The translations under genes and the position numbers were made by a program. A DNA stretch of 64,000 nt from Paraburkholderia ferrariae NBRC 106233 (lineage in GTDB: Bacteria; Pseudomonadota; Gammaproteobacteria; Burkholderiales; Burkholderiaceae). The stretch lies in NCBI RefSeq assembly GCF_000685035.1, contig NZ_BAYB01000027.1, positions 62,001 to 126,000 of the forward strand, in the 5' to 3' direction. Positions 50,311 to 58,297 of the stretch are shown piece after piece. The notes under the pieces are model-generated. The model was given only the letters and a program-made list of their open reading frames with translations, was not told where the DNA came from and did no database searches. Each line of letters starts with the position of its first letter. Position 1 is the first letter of the stretch.

Positions 50311-51123
50311 ATGAAGCCCTTCCCCGTTTCCCGCATTCGCGTCGGCATCGGCGGCTGGATCTATCCGGACTGGCGCGGCGCGTTCTATCCCGACGGCCTC
50401 GCCCAGCGGCGCGAACTCGAATATGCGAGCCGTCACCTCACGACCATCGAGATCAACAGCACCTACTACGGCGCCCAGCGGCCCGAGAGCTTTGCCCGCT
50501 GGCGCGACGAAACCCCCGACGATTTCGTGTTCGCCGTGAAAGCGCCGCGCTTCGCGATGAACCGGCGCGTGCTGGCCGAAGCCGGTCCGACGATCGAGCG
50601 GTTTCTCACGGGAGGCGTGCTGCGGCTCGGCGCAAAGCTCGGCCCGATCAACTGGCAGCTCACGCCGGGCAAACGGTTCGATCCCGAGGATTACGCGCGC
50701 TTTCTGGAACTGCTGCCCACCGAAGCGGAAGGCGTGCCCTTGCGGCACGCACTGGAGGTGCGCGACGCGAGCTTCTGCGCCCCGGAATTCGTCGAGCTGG
50801 CGCGCCATCACGCGGCGGCAATCGTGGTGTCCGGCGATTCGGACTACACCCAGATCGCCGATGCCAGCGCGCCGTTCGTCTACGCGCGCATCATGGGAAC
50901 CCGCGAAAACGAGCCGCTCGGTTATTCCGCAGGAGAGCTCGACCAATGGGCCGAGCGCGCGCGCATCTGGGCCGGCGGCGGCACGCCCGGCGATCTGGCG
51001 ACGTTCGGCAAGCCGCTCGCCGCCAAGGCGGGCCGCGATGTCTTCCTGTATGTGATCAGCGGCTACAAGACGCGCAACCCCGCCGCCGCGATGGCGCTGA
51101 CCGAGCGGCTGAACGCTTCGTAA
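50311..51123 (+). CDS. DUF72-family protein
   Basis: 270-residue TIM-barrel-like protein. Typical stretches: IRVGIGGWIYPDWRGAFYPD, LTTIEINSTYYGAQRPESFA, DFVFAVKAPRFAMNRR, LGPINWQLTPGKRFDPEDYA and VFLYVISGYKTRNPAAAMAL. Function unknown; some members are linked to DNA repair clusters by genome context elsewhere. It is convergent with the TetR gene, 18 bases apart. Complete. Confidence 0.92.
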   Translation: MKPFPVSRIRVGIGGWIYPDWRGAFYPDGLAQRRELEYASRHLTTIEINSTYYGAQRPESFARWRDETPDDFVFAVKAPRFAMNRRVLAEAGPTIERFLTGGVLRLGAKLGPINWQLTPGKRFDPEDYARFLELLPTEAEGVPLRHALEVRDASFCAPEFVELARHHAAAIVVSGDSDYTQIADASAPFVYARIMGTRENEPLGYSAGELDQWAERARIWAGGGTPGDLATFGKPLAAKAGRDVFLYVISGYKTRNPAAAMALTERLNAS

Positions 51124-51141
51124 CGGCGCCGCGCCGCGCTT

Positions 51142-51792
51142 TTAGCGCCGCTGCTCGGTGCGCCACAGATAGCCGATCACCGCGCGCCTGACGCGCGCTT
51201 CCAGCGCGTCGGCATCGGTTTCGCCACGCTCGCCGGCGGCATCGACCATGCCGTGAACCATGGCGAACACATCGTGCGCAGCGGTTTCGCGGTCGTCCAG
51301 TTGAGGCGCATCGGCAAGCCCCAGCGCGCGGAGCACCGCCGCATGAACGCGTTCGCCCACGCGCGCGTCGCGTTCGTCGAGCGGCAGGCGGCGCTCCTCG
51401 AAATCGAGCACGCGGGCGAGCGCCGGGCGGCGCATCTGGTAGATCACCGCCGCGTGCACCATGGCGAGCAGGCCGGCCTCGCAGGTCGGCGCCCCGACCG
51501 CCGCTTCGATGTCCTCCAAGAGCGACACGCTCTCGCGCTCGATGAGCGCGGCCGTCAGCGCGTCGCGATTCGGAAAGTACTGGTAGAGGGAACCGACGCT
51601 CACCCCGGCGCGTTCGGCGACCGCGTTCGTCGTATAGCCGGGCAGCCCGGACGTTTCGAGGATGCGGGCGGCCGCTTCGAGAATCGCCTCGACGGTGGCC
51701 GCCGCGCGGCGCTGCGTGGGTTGCTTGCGCGCGTCGAGCGGAATCGCCTGGCGGCGCGGACTGCGTTTCGTCGTGGTCATGGTCGTGGTCAT
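51142..51792 (-). CDS. TetR-family transcriptional regulator
   Basis: 216 residues. HTH region: TVEAILEAAARILETSGLPG, YTTNAVAERAGVSVGSLYQY, FPNRDALTAALIERE. The C-terminal ligand domain is variable. The N-terminus is unusual: MTTTMTTTKRSPRRQ arises from a short tandem DNA repeat (ATGGTC/CATGGTCGTGG-like units around 51774-51810), so the exact start is uncertain. No obvious target besides itself. The next gene on the same strand is the sigma-54 gene upstream. Confidence 0.9.
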   Translation of the reverse strand: MTTTMTTTKRSPRRQAIPLDARKQPTQRRAAATVEAILEAAARILETSGLPGYTTNAVAERAGVSVGSLYQYFPNRDALTAALIERESVSLLEDIEAAVGAPTCEAGLLAMVHAAVIYQMRRPALARVLDFEERRLPLDERDARVGERVHAAVLRALGLADAPQLDDRETAAHDVFAMVHGMVDAAGERGETDADALEARVRRAVIGYLWRTEQRR

Positions 51793-51959
51793 GGTCGCGG
51801 TCGTGGCTTGGGGTTGTGGCCTTGGGTCGTGCCCTTGAATGCCGGCAAGGATATGAGCAATCGCTCGTATTCTACACCGGCATCCGGCCTGGCTATCCCG
51901 TGCAACCCTTCAAGACCACCGCGCGCAGGCTCGCGCGCGCCCGGCGCATTCAACCATGC

Positions 51960-53453
51960 TCAGATCTGCCGGCGCATCTCCGCCGCGGGCAGCTTCATCA
52001 TCTGGCGATACTTCGTGACCGTGCGGCGTGCCACCTGCACGCCCTGCTTTTCGAGTTCTTGCGTGAGCACCACGTCCGAGAGCGGATCGCGCGGGTTCTC
52101 CGCGTCGATCATCTCCTTGATGAGCGCGCGCACCGCCGCCGCCGAGCAGGTGCCGCCCGTGCGCGTCTCCAGCTCGCGCGGGAAGAAGCGCTTGAACTCG
52201 AAGATGCCGCGCGGCGTGGCCATGTACTTGTTGCCGGTCGCACGCGAAACCGTGGATTCGTGCAGGCCGAGTTCTTCGGCCACATCGCGCAGCAGCATCG
52301 GCCGCAGCGCAATTTCGCCGTACTGAAAGAACGCCTTCTGGCGCGCGACGATGCACTCGCCCACGCGCAGGATGGTCTCGCAGCGCTTGTGCGCGTTGCG
52401 GATCAGCCAGCGCGCTTCCTGCAACTGCTGCGCGAGCGGCGAGCGGCTCGTCTCCCCCGAGCGCGCGAACATTTCCGCATAGAGCTGGTGGATGCGCGCG
52501 CGCGGTTCGATGGCCGGATTCACGCTCACCACCCACTTGCCGCGCACCTGGCGCACGATCACGTCGGGCACGACGTAGCCGCCGTCCGCGCGGCCATAGT
52601 GGTTGCCGGGCTTCGGATCGAGCCGGCGCACGAGCGCACAGGCGCTCTGCAGCGAAGCCGCGTCGCAGCCCAGTTGCCGTTGCAGTTCGCCGTTCTCGCG
52701 GCGCGCCAGCCGTTCGAGATGCTGCATGACGATCTGATGCGCGAGATCGCGGTGCGGCGTGTCCTCCGGCATGGCCTCGAGCTGTAGCGCGAGACACTCG
52801 GAGAGCGAGCGCGCGCCAATGCCGGGCCGATCGAGCGTCTGGACCACGCGCAGCGCTATGCGCAGCCGGTCTTCGTCGAGCATCCCGTCCATGCCCTCGA
52901 CATCGGCGAGGTCGGCAAGCTCCTGGCGCAGATAACCGTCGTCGTCGAGGGCTTCGATCACCACCTGGGCAGCGGCGCGGTCGCGGTCGTCGAGCGGCGA
53001 AAGGCGCAGCGTTTCGTGCAGTTGCTCGCGCAACGACATCGGCACGCGCACCCAGTCGGCGGCTTCCGATTCGCCGTCGTCGGTGCCGCGATAGCTCGAA
53101 GCGCGCAGCGACCCGGAGGCAGGCATGTCGGCGGTGTAGGCCGCCGGTTCGGACGTCATCGCGCCATCGTCCATGGCGCTGTCGCCCATGCTCGCGCCGG
53201 CGGGTTCGGCAAGCGATTCGGTCGAGGCATTCGCGGCCACCGAGCCGATGCCCGCCGCCTCGCCCTCGGCCGCTTCGGCGCCCTCGCCGTTTTCCGAGGC
53301 GGGCGACGCGTATTCGAGGAACGGATTGGTATCGAGTGCTTCGCGTAGCTCCTGCTGGAACTCCAGCGACGATAGCTGCAGGAGGCGCACCGCCTGCTGC
53401 AGGCGCGGCGTCAGGGCAATTTGCTGGCGCGCGTGTAACGCAATGGAAGGCAT
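51960..53453 (-). CDS. rpoN: RNA polymerase sigma-54 factor, second copy (RpoN2)
   Basis: 497 residues with all sigma-54 regions. Region I at the N-terminus: ALTPRLQQAVRLLQLSSLEF, QQELREALDTNPFLEY. An acidic/Ser-rich Region II spans about 60-140. The core-binding domain follows, then the HTH MLLRDVAEELGLHESTVSRA with TGNKYMATPRGIFEFKRFF, and the RpoN box ARRTVTKYRQMMKLP. The usual housekeeping rpoN lies with lptB and hpf; this copy has none of these neighbours, so it is probably a second copy. A -24/-12 promoter lies upstream. AGGA seven bases before the ATG supports the start at MPSIALHARQQ. It could serve a specialised regulon. Confidence 0.93.
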   Translation of the reverse strand: MPSIALHARQQIALTPRLQQAVRLLQLSSLEFQQELREALDTNPFLEYASPASENGEGAEAAEGEAAGIGSVAANASTESLAEPAGASMGDSAMDDGAMTSEPAAYTADMPASGSLRASSYRGTDDGESEAADWVRVPMSLREQLHETLRLSPLDDRDRAAAQVVIEALDDDGYLRQELADLADVEGMDGMLDEDRLRIALRVVQTLDRPGIGARSLSECLALQLEAMPEDTPHRDLAHQIVMQHLERLARRENGELQRQLGCDAASLQSACALVRRLDPKPGNHYGRADGGYVVPDVIVRQVRGKWVVSVNPAIEPRARIHQLYAEMFARSGETSRSPLAQQLQEARWLIRNAHKRCETILRVGECIVARQKAFFQYGEIALRPMLLRDVAEELGLHESTVSRATGNKYMATPRGIFEFKRFFPRELETRTGGTCSAAAVRALIKEMIDAENPRDPLSDVVLTQELEKQGVQVARRTVTKYRQMMKLPAAEMRRQI

Positions 53454-53494
53454 GGCGGGTCCTGTTCGAGAGATAGGAATGTGGGTGCCATCAC

Positions 53495-53510
53495 GCAACA
53501 CTCATGCCAG
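53495..53510 (-). promoter_or_regulatory. Sigma-54 (-24/-12) promoter of rpoN2
   Basis: On the minus strand the sequence is TGGCATGAGTGTTGCG. It has GG and GC separated by exactly ten bases and matches the TGGCAYG-N4-TTGC consensus. Transcription would start near 53484, about 30 bases before the rpoN ATG. This suggests autoregulation by sigma-54. Confidence 0.65.
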
Positions 53511-53726
53511 TTTTTACAACTCACTGTTTTGAAACAGGATCGGCGCTTGCTCGGCGCGCGGCGAGACCGGTGGCCACGGCTTCGGCACGGGCGTTTTTAC
53601 AATCGTCCGGAAAATATGCGCGGCTCTTCTTCACTCGCCGTGCGGACTCGCAAGGCTTGCCAGCGCGCGTTTCGCCGCCCCGGCTACGCCCCTCGCCGCT
53701 GCGATCGCCGACGTCTTGCGCACTGC

Positions 53727-53740
53727 GGCACAGCACTTGC
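53727..53740 (+). promoter_or_regulatory. Sigma-54 (-24/-12) promoter of the BON-domain gene
   Basis: GGCACAGCACTTGC has GG-N10-GC spacing and the TTGC element. The predicted start point is near 53752, and AAAGGAG follows before the ATG at 53782. It faces away from the rpoN2 promoter. About 215 bases between the two could hold enhancer sites. Confidence 0.6.
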
Positions 53741-53781
53741 GAGACCGCAGCATCGACACAACCAGAAAAGGAGAAGCCACC

Positions 53782-54129
53782 ATGAAGCGCATCCTGACTC
53801 TCAAGACCGCGGCCGGTATTGCCTGCATGACCTTCGCCCTCGCCGCTACGGCGCAGACCGACACGAACGGCTCGACCGCTCCGGCGGCCAGTTCCGAAAC
53901 CGTGGGCCAGCACGTTGACGACGCAACCATCACGACCAAGGTCAAGGCCGATCTGCTCTCCGCGAACAACGTGAAGTCCACGCACATTCACGTGAAGACG
54001 CGCAAGGGCATCGTGTCGCTCACCGGTACGGTGCCGACCGCCGAGGATCGCGACAACGCGAAGCAGGTCGCGGAGAACGTCTCGGGCGTGACCTCGGTGA
54101 AGAATCACCTGAAGGTCGTGGCCGAATAA
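53782..54129 (+). CDS. Periplasmic BON-domain protein (OsmY-like)
   Basis: 115 residues. Signal peptide MKRILTLKTAAGIACMTFAL ends near ATAQ. One BON domain spans about 45-115: VDDATITTKVKADLLSANNV, STHIHVKTRKGIVSLTGTVP, RDNAKQVAENVSGVTSVKNH. Related OsmY proteins bind membranes or act as periplasmic chaperones under stress. AAGGAG precedes the ATG. It is divergent from the second sigma-54 gene and carries its own -24/-12 promoter, so it may be a direct target of that factor. Confidence 0.93.
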   Translation: MKRILTLKTAAGIACMTFALAATAQTDTNGSTAPAASSETVGQHVDDATITTKVKADLLSANNVKSTHIHVKTRKGIVSLTGTVPTAEDRDNAKQVAENVSGVTSVKNHLKVVAE

Positions 54130-54148
54130 CGCTGCTTGAGGTTCGACT

Positions 54149-54177
54149 CCAGGGCGGGCGAACCTCGCCCGCCCTGG
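54149..54177 (+). terminator. GC-rich hairpin after the BON gene
   Basis: A 13-bp perfect stem (CCAGGGCGGGCGA / TCGCCCGCCCTGG) with a three-base loop, 20 bases past the stop. No U-run follows. An alternative 8-bp pairing, GAGGTTCG with CGAACCTC, overlaps it. Confidence 0.6.
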
Positions 54178-54220
54178 TCAACTACCGCGGCACGCAAATC
54201 GTCGCGCAAATGGGCCGCAA

Positions 54221-54553
54221 TCACCCGCGGCTCGAATCGGGCAACGGCTCGCGCCGCCGGTCGCCCTGGCGCGCCAGCATCCCGCCCGGATATTCGGCGG
54301 CCAGGCGGCTCGCGTCGTCGAGCACCGCCAGTTCCTCCTCCGAGAGCTTCACCCGCGTAGCCGCCACGTTGTCGTCGAGTTGATCGGCCCGTTTCGCGCC
54401 GATGATCACCGACGTCGCCACGTCCTGATGCAGCAGCCACGCCAGCGCGATCTGCGCGACCGACACACCCTTTTTCTCCGCAATCGCGCGCATCGCATCG
54501 ATGCGGTCCCACGCGCGCGCGGTTCCTCGCGGTTCACCGGCGGGAAGTCGAAG
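54221..54553 (-). pseudogene. C-terminal remnant of an aldo/keto reductase
   Basis: The frame reads RTTFDFPPVNREEPRAWDRI, DAMRAIAEKKGVSVAQIALA, WLLHQDVATSVIIGAKRADQ and ends EYPGGMLARQGDRRREPLP. This is the last third of an AKR of the YajO/Tas-like type, including the NADP-binding IIGAKR segment. The N-terminal two thirds with the catalytic Tyr and Lys are absent. Upstream sequence turns into an unrelated, AT-richer region before the exoprotein gene. It marks a break point, probably where foreign DNA carrying the exoprotein gene was inserted. Confidence 0.8.
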
Positions 54554-54922
54554 GTCGTGCGGCGGTTGCCGGGCCGGGTCTGGCGGTTTGTATCGTGGAC
54601 GTCGTCCGTTTTGAGCGACGTAACGATGCGCCGCCCGATCCCGATTTACCTCAAATACAGAAGACTCTTGATAACGGGGATACGGGGAAATAATCCAGCA
54701 CGCATTAAATGTGTGGCGTAAATCATCAAATATCGTCAGATATACATAAGTTCAGATTTGTCCGATGGTGATTTGAGAATCGATCTGGTAGTCTCGCCCA
54801 CCAAACGCTTAAAAAATCGCATAGCGGCTCCCAATCTGCCGCTATGGCCGTATGTCGTCGCAAAACAATTGGAAAACGCTCCGCGTCGCGCGGGGCTTCA
54901 CTCTGCATTACGTGTACAAGCA
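54554..54922. other. AT-rich region upstream of the exoprotein gene
   Basis: About 370 bases, distinctly lower in GC than the rest of the window. It holds the presumed promoter of the exoprotein. No gene recognised and no clear -35/-10 pair that I would defend. It marks the edge of a likely acquired segment. Confidence 0.45.
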
Positions 54923-57900
54923 ATGAATAACCGTTGTTACCGGCTTGTTTTTAACAAGCTCAGGGGTATGCTGGTCGCCGTTTCCGAAACGGCCATCGCT
55001 CAGAGAAAATCAGGCCACGGAGAAACCGGGCCGTCGTCCGCGTTCCAGCCGATTACGCTTTTCGCCATGCGCCACGTGGTATTTGCCGCGCTCGCGCTTT
55101 TCGGGCTGGTTCCTGCACTCTCCGAGGCGCAGATCGTACCGTCCGGCGCGCACGCGCCAAACGTCATTAATACGGCGAACGGACTCCCGCAGGTAAATAT
55201 CACCAAGCCGTCCGGGGCTGGCGTATCGCTTAACACGTATTCACAATTCGACGTGGGATCGGGCGGTACGGTATTGAACAACTCGCCCGTCATAACGAAC
55301 AGTCAACTCGCGGGGCAGATCAGTGGCAATCCGAATTTCGGGCCGAATAACGCCGCGAAGATTATCGTCAATCAGGTCAATAGTAACAATCCCTCCCTAC
55401 TTCGAGGTTACGTCGAGGTCGCAGGTGCAAAAACTGCCGCCGTCGTGATTGCAAATTCCTCCGGACTTGTGGTAGACGGCGGCGGCTTTATCAATACGTC
55501 GAAAGGTATTTTAACGACGGGCAATCCGGTTATCGACGGGAGCGGTAATCTCACCGGTTTTAACGTCACCCAGGGCTCCATTACTGTTCAGGGCGCAGGC
55601 CTGAACGCCTCGAATATCGACGAGGTGGACCTCCTGTCGCGCGCAGTGCAGGCTAACGCGGCCATTTACGGCAATACGTTGCACGTCGTAACCGGTTCGA
55701 ACAGCATCGACTACGCGAGCCTCGATCCGACGCCCATAGCGGGTAGTGGCGCGGCTCCGGGAGTCTCTATCGACGTCTCGCAGCTCGGCGGCATGTACGC
55801 GAACCGCATCATCCTGGTGGGCAACGAGAACGGCGTGGGGGTCGCGAATGCCGGGACGATCGCGGCCCAGGCGGGAGATTTGACGCTAACGGCCGCGGGC
55901 CAGCTTGTGCAGTCGGGCAAGATGACCGCGAATGGAAACGTCAGCATCAACGCGGCAGGTGTCTCGAACTCGGGGACTATCTACGGCGAACACAATAGCA
56001 CGATCAATTCGTCAGGTTTGCTAACGAATAGCGGGACCGTTGCCTCACTACAAGATACGGCGATAATTGCGGGCAGCGTGGCCTCTACCGGGCTCCTCGG
56101 CGCGGGTATCAACGCGGACAGTACGCTCGGCACCAGCGGTAATCTCTCGGTTACGTCGGCGGGGTTGCTCTCGGCGACGGGGCAGACTGTCGCCCCGGGG
56201 ACCGTGACGCTCTATGGCGTGACGCTTGACCTCTCGGGCGCGCAGCTCTCGGCGGGCAATGCACTCGCCCTTACCGCGACCGGCGGCAATCTCGGCCTCT
56301 CGGGCGCGAACGCGACGGCAGGTACCACCTTGACGGCGAACGCCGCCGGTACGTTCGATTCGAGTAACGCGAAGCTCGGCAGCGGCGCGGCGATGCAACT
56401 CTCGGGCGCACAGATCACCAACGCGGGCGGTCAGGCCGTCGCGGGGACGACCCTGAACGTCCAGACGGCGGGCGCGCTCGACAACCAGCAGGGCATTCTC
56501 CAGGCCGCCGGGCAAGAGACCATCGGGGCCGGTTCCGTCGACAATACTGCGGGCAAGATTCTCTCGCTCAACGCCGACGGGCTGACCGTCAACGCGAGCG
56601 GCGCGCTCGTCAATGGCGCGGGCGGTGTCATTGGCGGCAACGGGAACGTCGGACTTTCGGCGGGCTCGATCTCGAACGCGGGCCAGGTTTCGGCGCTCGG
56701 TAACGCTGCGCTCACCGCGCAGACCATCAGCAACGACGGCGGCTCGGCGAGCGCTGGCGGAACGCTCTCGGCCCTGGCGAGCGGCGCGCTCTCGAACGTC
56801 GGCGGCCAGTTCTCCGCGACCGACGTCTCGGTCTCCGGGGCCTCGATAGACAACGCCTCGGGTCAGATCGACGGGTCGCAGGTCAGCGTTTCGACACCTG
56901 GCGATCTTCTCAACCGTAACGGGACGATCCAGCAGTCGGGGACCGCCGACCAGACGATTAGCGCGGGCGGTATGCTTGACGATACCGGCGGCACCATCGC
57001 AACGAACGCGCAGAATTTGACTGTTACCGGCGCGAACATCGCGAACGACAACGGCAAGATTCAGCACGCGGGTACGGGTACCCTCGACGTCGCGGCCACG
57101 AACGCGATTTCGAACGCAAACGGCTCAATCGGCACGAACGGCGCGCTCAACGAAACCGCCGCGAGCCTCGCAAATCAGGGCAAAATTCTGGCCGTCGGCA
57201 ATGCGACGCTCAAGAATACGACCCTCGACAATCACGCGGGCTCGGTCCTCTCGGGCGGTGCGCTCAACGCGCAGACGAGCGGCGCGGTGAACAACGAAGG
57301 CGGTACGCTTGACGGCGCAACGACCTCGGTTTCCGGTTCATCCATCGACAATAGCAACGGCGGCCAGATCGCCGGTGCGACCGTCGCCGTGTCGACGCCA
57401 GGCGACCTGAACAACAACGGCGGGACGATCCAGCAATCGGGCACGACGGACCAGACGATCAGCGCGGGCGGTGCATTCGAAAATGCGGGCGGTACGGTTG
57501 CCTCGAACGCGACGAACCTGACGCTCGGCGGGACCCGTATCGACAACGACGGGGGCAACGTCAATCACGCCGGGACCGGTGCGCTCGTTATGAGTACGCC
57601 GGGTGCGCTCTCGAACGTCGCGGGCCAGATTGCAACGAATGGCGCGCTGACCTCTCAATCGGCGAGCCTCGACGATACCGGCGGCGCGCTTTCTGCGCAG
57701 CAGAGCACAAACATTAGCACGACGAACGGTATCGTCAACGCGAACGGCGGCCAGCTCTACGGCAAGACTGGCCTGACCGCGACGATACAAGGCGATTTCA
57801 ACAACGCGGACGGCTCCGCACAATCTGGCGGCAATGTCGCCATCACGGCCGGCGGCGCGGTCGGGAACGCGAACGGCGTGATTTCCGCGAACGGCGCGGC

Positions 57901-58297
57901 GGGCACGCTCGCGGTAACCGCTTCGAGCGTCGACAATACCTCTGGAGTCCTGACGAATTCGGGATCGGGGCAGACCACGGTTTCCGCCGCGACGGAGGTC
58001 AGGAATACCGGCGGTGTCATGGGTGGTAACGGCGACGTCGAGGTCGACGCGCAGACGCTTGAGAACAATGCGAACGCGCAGCTCGTCGCCGGAGGCGCGG
58101 CGAACCTCAACGTCACGAACCAGGTCGACAACACGAACGGTCTCGCGTATGGCGGTACGGCGCCAACCTCAATCAGGCAGGCGTCGCGCTGGTCAACGAT
58201 AACGGGAAAATCGAGGGCGGTCAGGACGTCTCGCTTCAGGTCGCGTCCATGTCCAACGCGGGGGGCGCGGTCAATGCAAACCGCGACATCGGCATGA
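54923..58297 (+). CDS. CdiA/FHA-type two-partner-secretion exoprotein, 5' part (ends early by frameshift)
   Basis: The ATG at 54923 opens an extended signal peptide region (MNNRCYRLVFNKLRGMLVAV), then a hydrophobic signal ending in PALSEA (about residue 69). The TPS domain (about 70-320) shows VSLNTYSQFDVGSGGTVLNN, NPNFGPNNAAKIIVNQV and VVIANSSGLVVDGGGFINTS. From about 330 on, FHA-1 beta-helix repeats of about 20 residues run with Asn/Gly/Ser/Thr-rich composition. A G seems to be missing at 58157-58164 (GGTACGGCGCC). The frame drifts after LAYGGT and stops at 58297, while the repeats continue in the next frame. Such proteins are exported by a CdiB-type outer-membrane partner, not seen in this window. 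Confidence 0.9.
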   Translation: MNNRCYRLVFNKLRGMLVAVSETAIAQRKSGHGETGPSSAFQPITLFAMRHVVFAALALFGLVPALSEAQIVPSGAHAPNVINTANGLPQVNITKPSGAGVSLNTYSQFDVGSGGTVLNNSPVITNSQLAGQISGNPNFGPNNAAKIIVNQVNSNNPSLLRGYVEVAGAKTAAVVIANSSGLVVDGGGFINTSKGILTTGNPVIDGSGNLTGFNVTQGSITVQGAGLNASNIDEVDLLSRAVQANAAIYGNTLHVVTGSNSIDYASLDPTPIAGSGAAPGVSIDVSQLGGMYANRIILVGNENGVGVANAGTIAAQAGDLTLTAAGQLVQSGKMTANGNVSINAAGVSNSGTIYGEHNSTINSSGLLTNSGTVASLQDTAIIAGSVASTGLLGAGINADSTLGTSGNLSVTSAGLLSATGQTVAPGTVTLYGVTLDLSGAQLSAGNALALTATGGNLGLSGANATAGTTLTANAAGTFDSSNAKLGSGAAMQLSGAQITNAGGQAVAGTTLNVQTAGALDNQQGILQAAGQETIGAGSVDNTAGKILSLNADGLTVNASGALVNGAGGVIGGNGNVGLSAGSISNAGQVSALGNAALTAQTISNDGGSASAGGTLSALASGALSNVGGQFSATDVSVSGASIDNASGQIDGSQVSVSTPGDLLNRNGTIQQSGTADQTISAGGMLDDTGGTIATNAQNLTVTGANIANDNGKIQHAGTGTLDVAATNAISNANGSIGTNGALNETAASLANQGKILAVGNATLKNTTLDNHAGSVLSGGALNAQTSGAVNNEGGTLDGATTSVSGSSIDNSNGGQIAGATVAVSTPGDLNNNGGTIQQSGTTDQTISAGGAFENAGGTVASNATNLTLGGTRIDNDGGNVNHAGTGALVMSTPGALSNVAGQIATNGALTSQSASLDDTGGALSAQQSTNISTTNGIVNANGGQLYGKTGLTATIQGDFNNADGSAQSGGNVAITAGGAVGNANGVISANGAAGTLAVTASSVDNTSGVLTNSGSGQTTVSAATEVRNTGGVMGGNGDVEVDAQTLENNANAQLVAGGAANLNVTNQVDNTNGLAYGGTAPTSIRQASRWSTITGKSRAVRTSRFRSRPCPTRGARSMQTATSA
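56888..57474 (+). repeat. 501-base direct repeat within the FHA-1 region
   Basis: Two similar stretches, at 56888-56973 and 57389-57474, lie exactly 501 bases (167 codons) apart. Both encode VSTPGDLxNxxGTIQQSGT and then (A/T)DQTISAGG. The flanking repeats are also related (SVSGASIDNASGQ versus SVSGSSIDNSNGGQ), so a segment of the beta-helix was duplicated. The repeat could promote recombination and length change of the shaft. Confidence 0.75.

Noticed and set aside
51774..51830. Short CATGGTCGTGG-type repeats
   Set aside because: They encode or flank the MTTTMTTT start of the TetR protein; too short to be a separate element.
54131..54177. GGTTCGACTCC resembling a tRNA T-loop
   Set aside because: No acceptor, D or anticodon arms around it; the bases belong to the hairpin after the BON gene.
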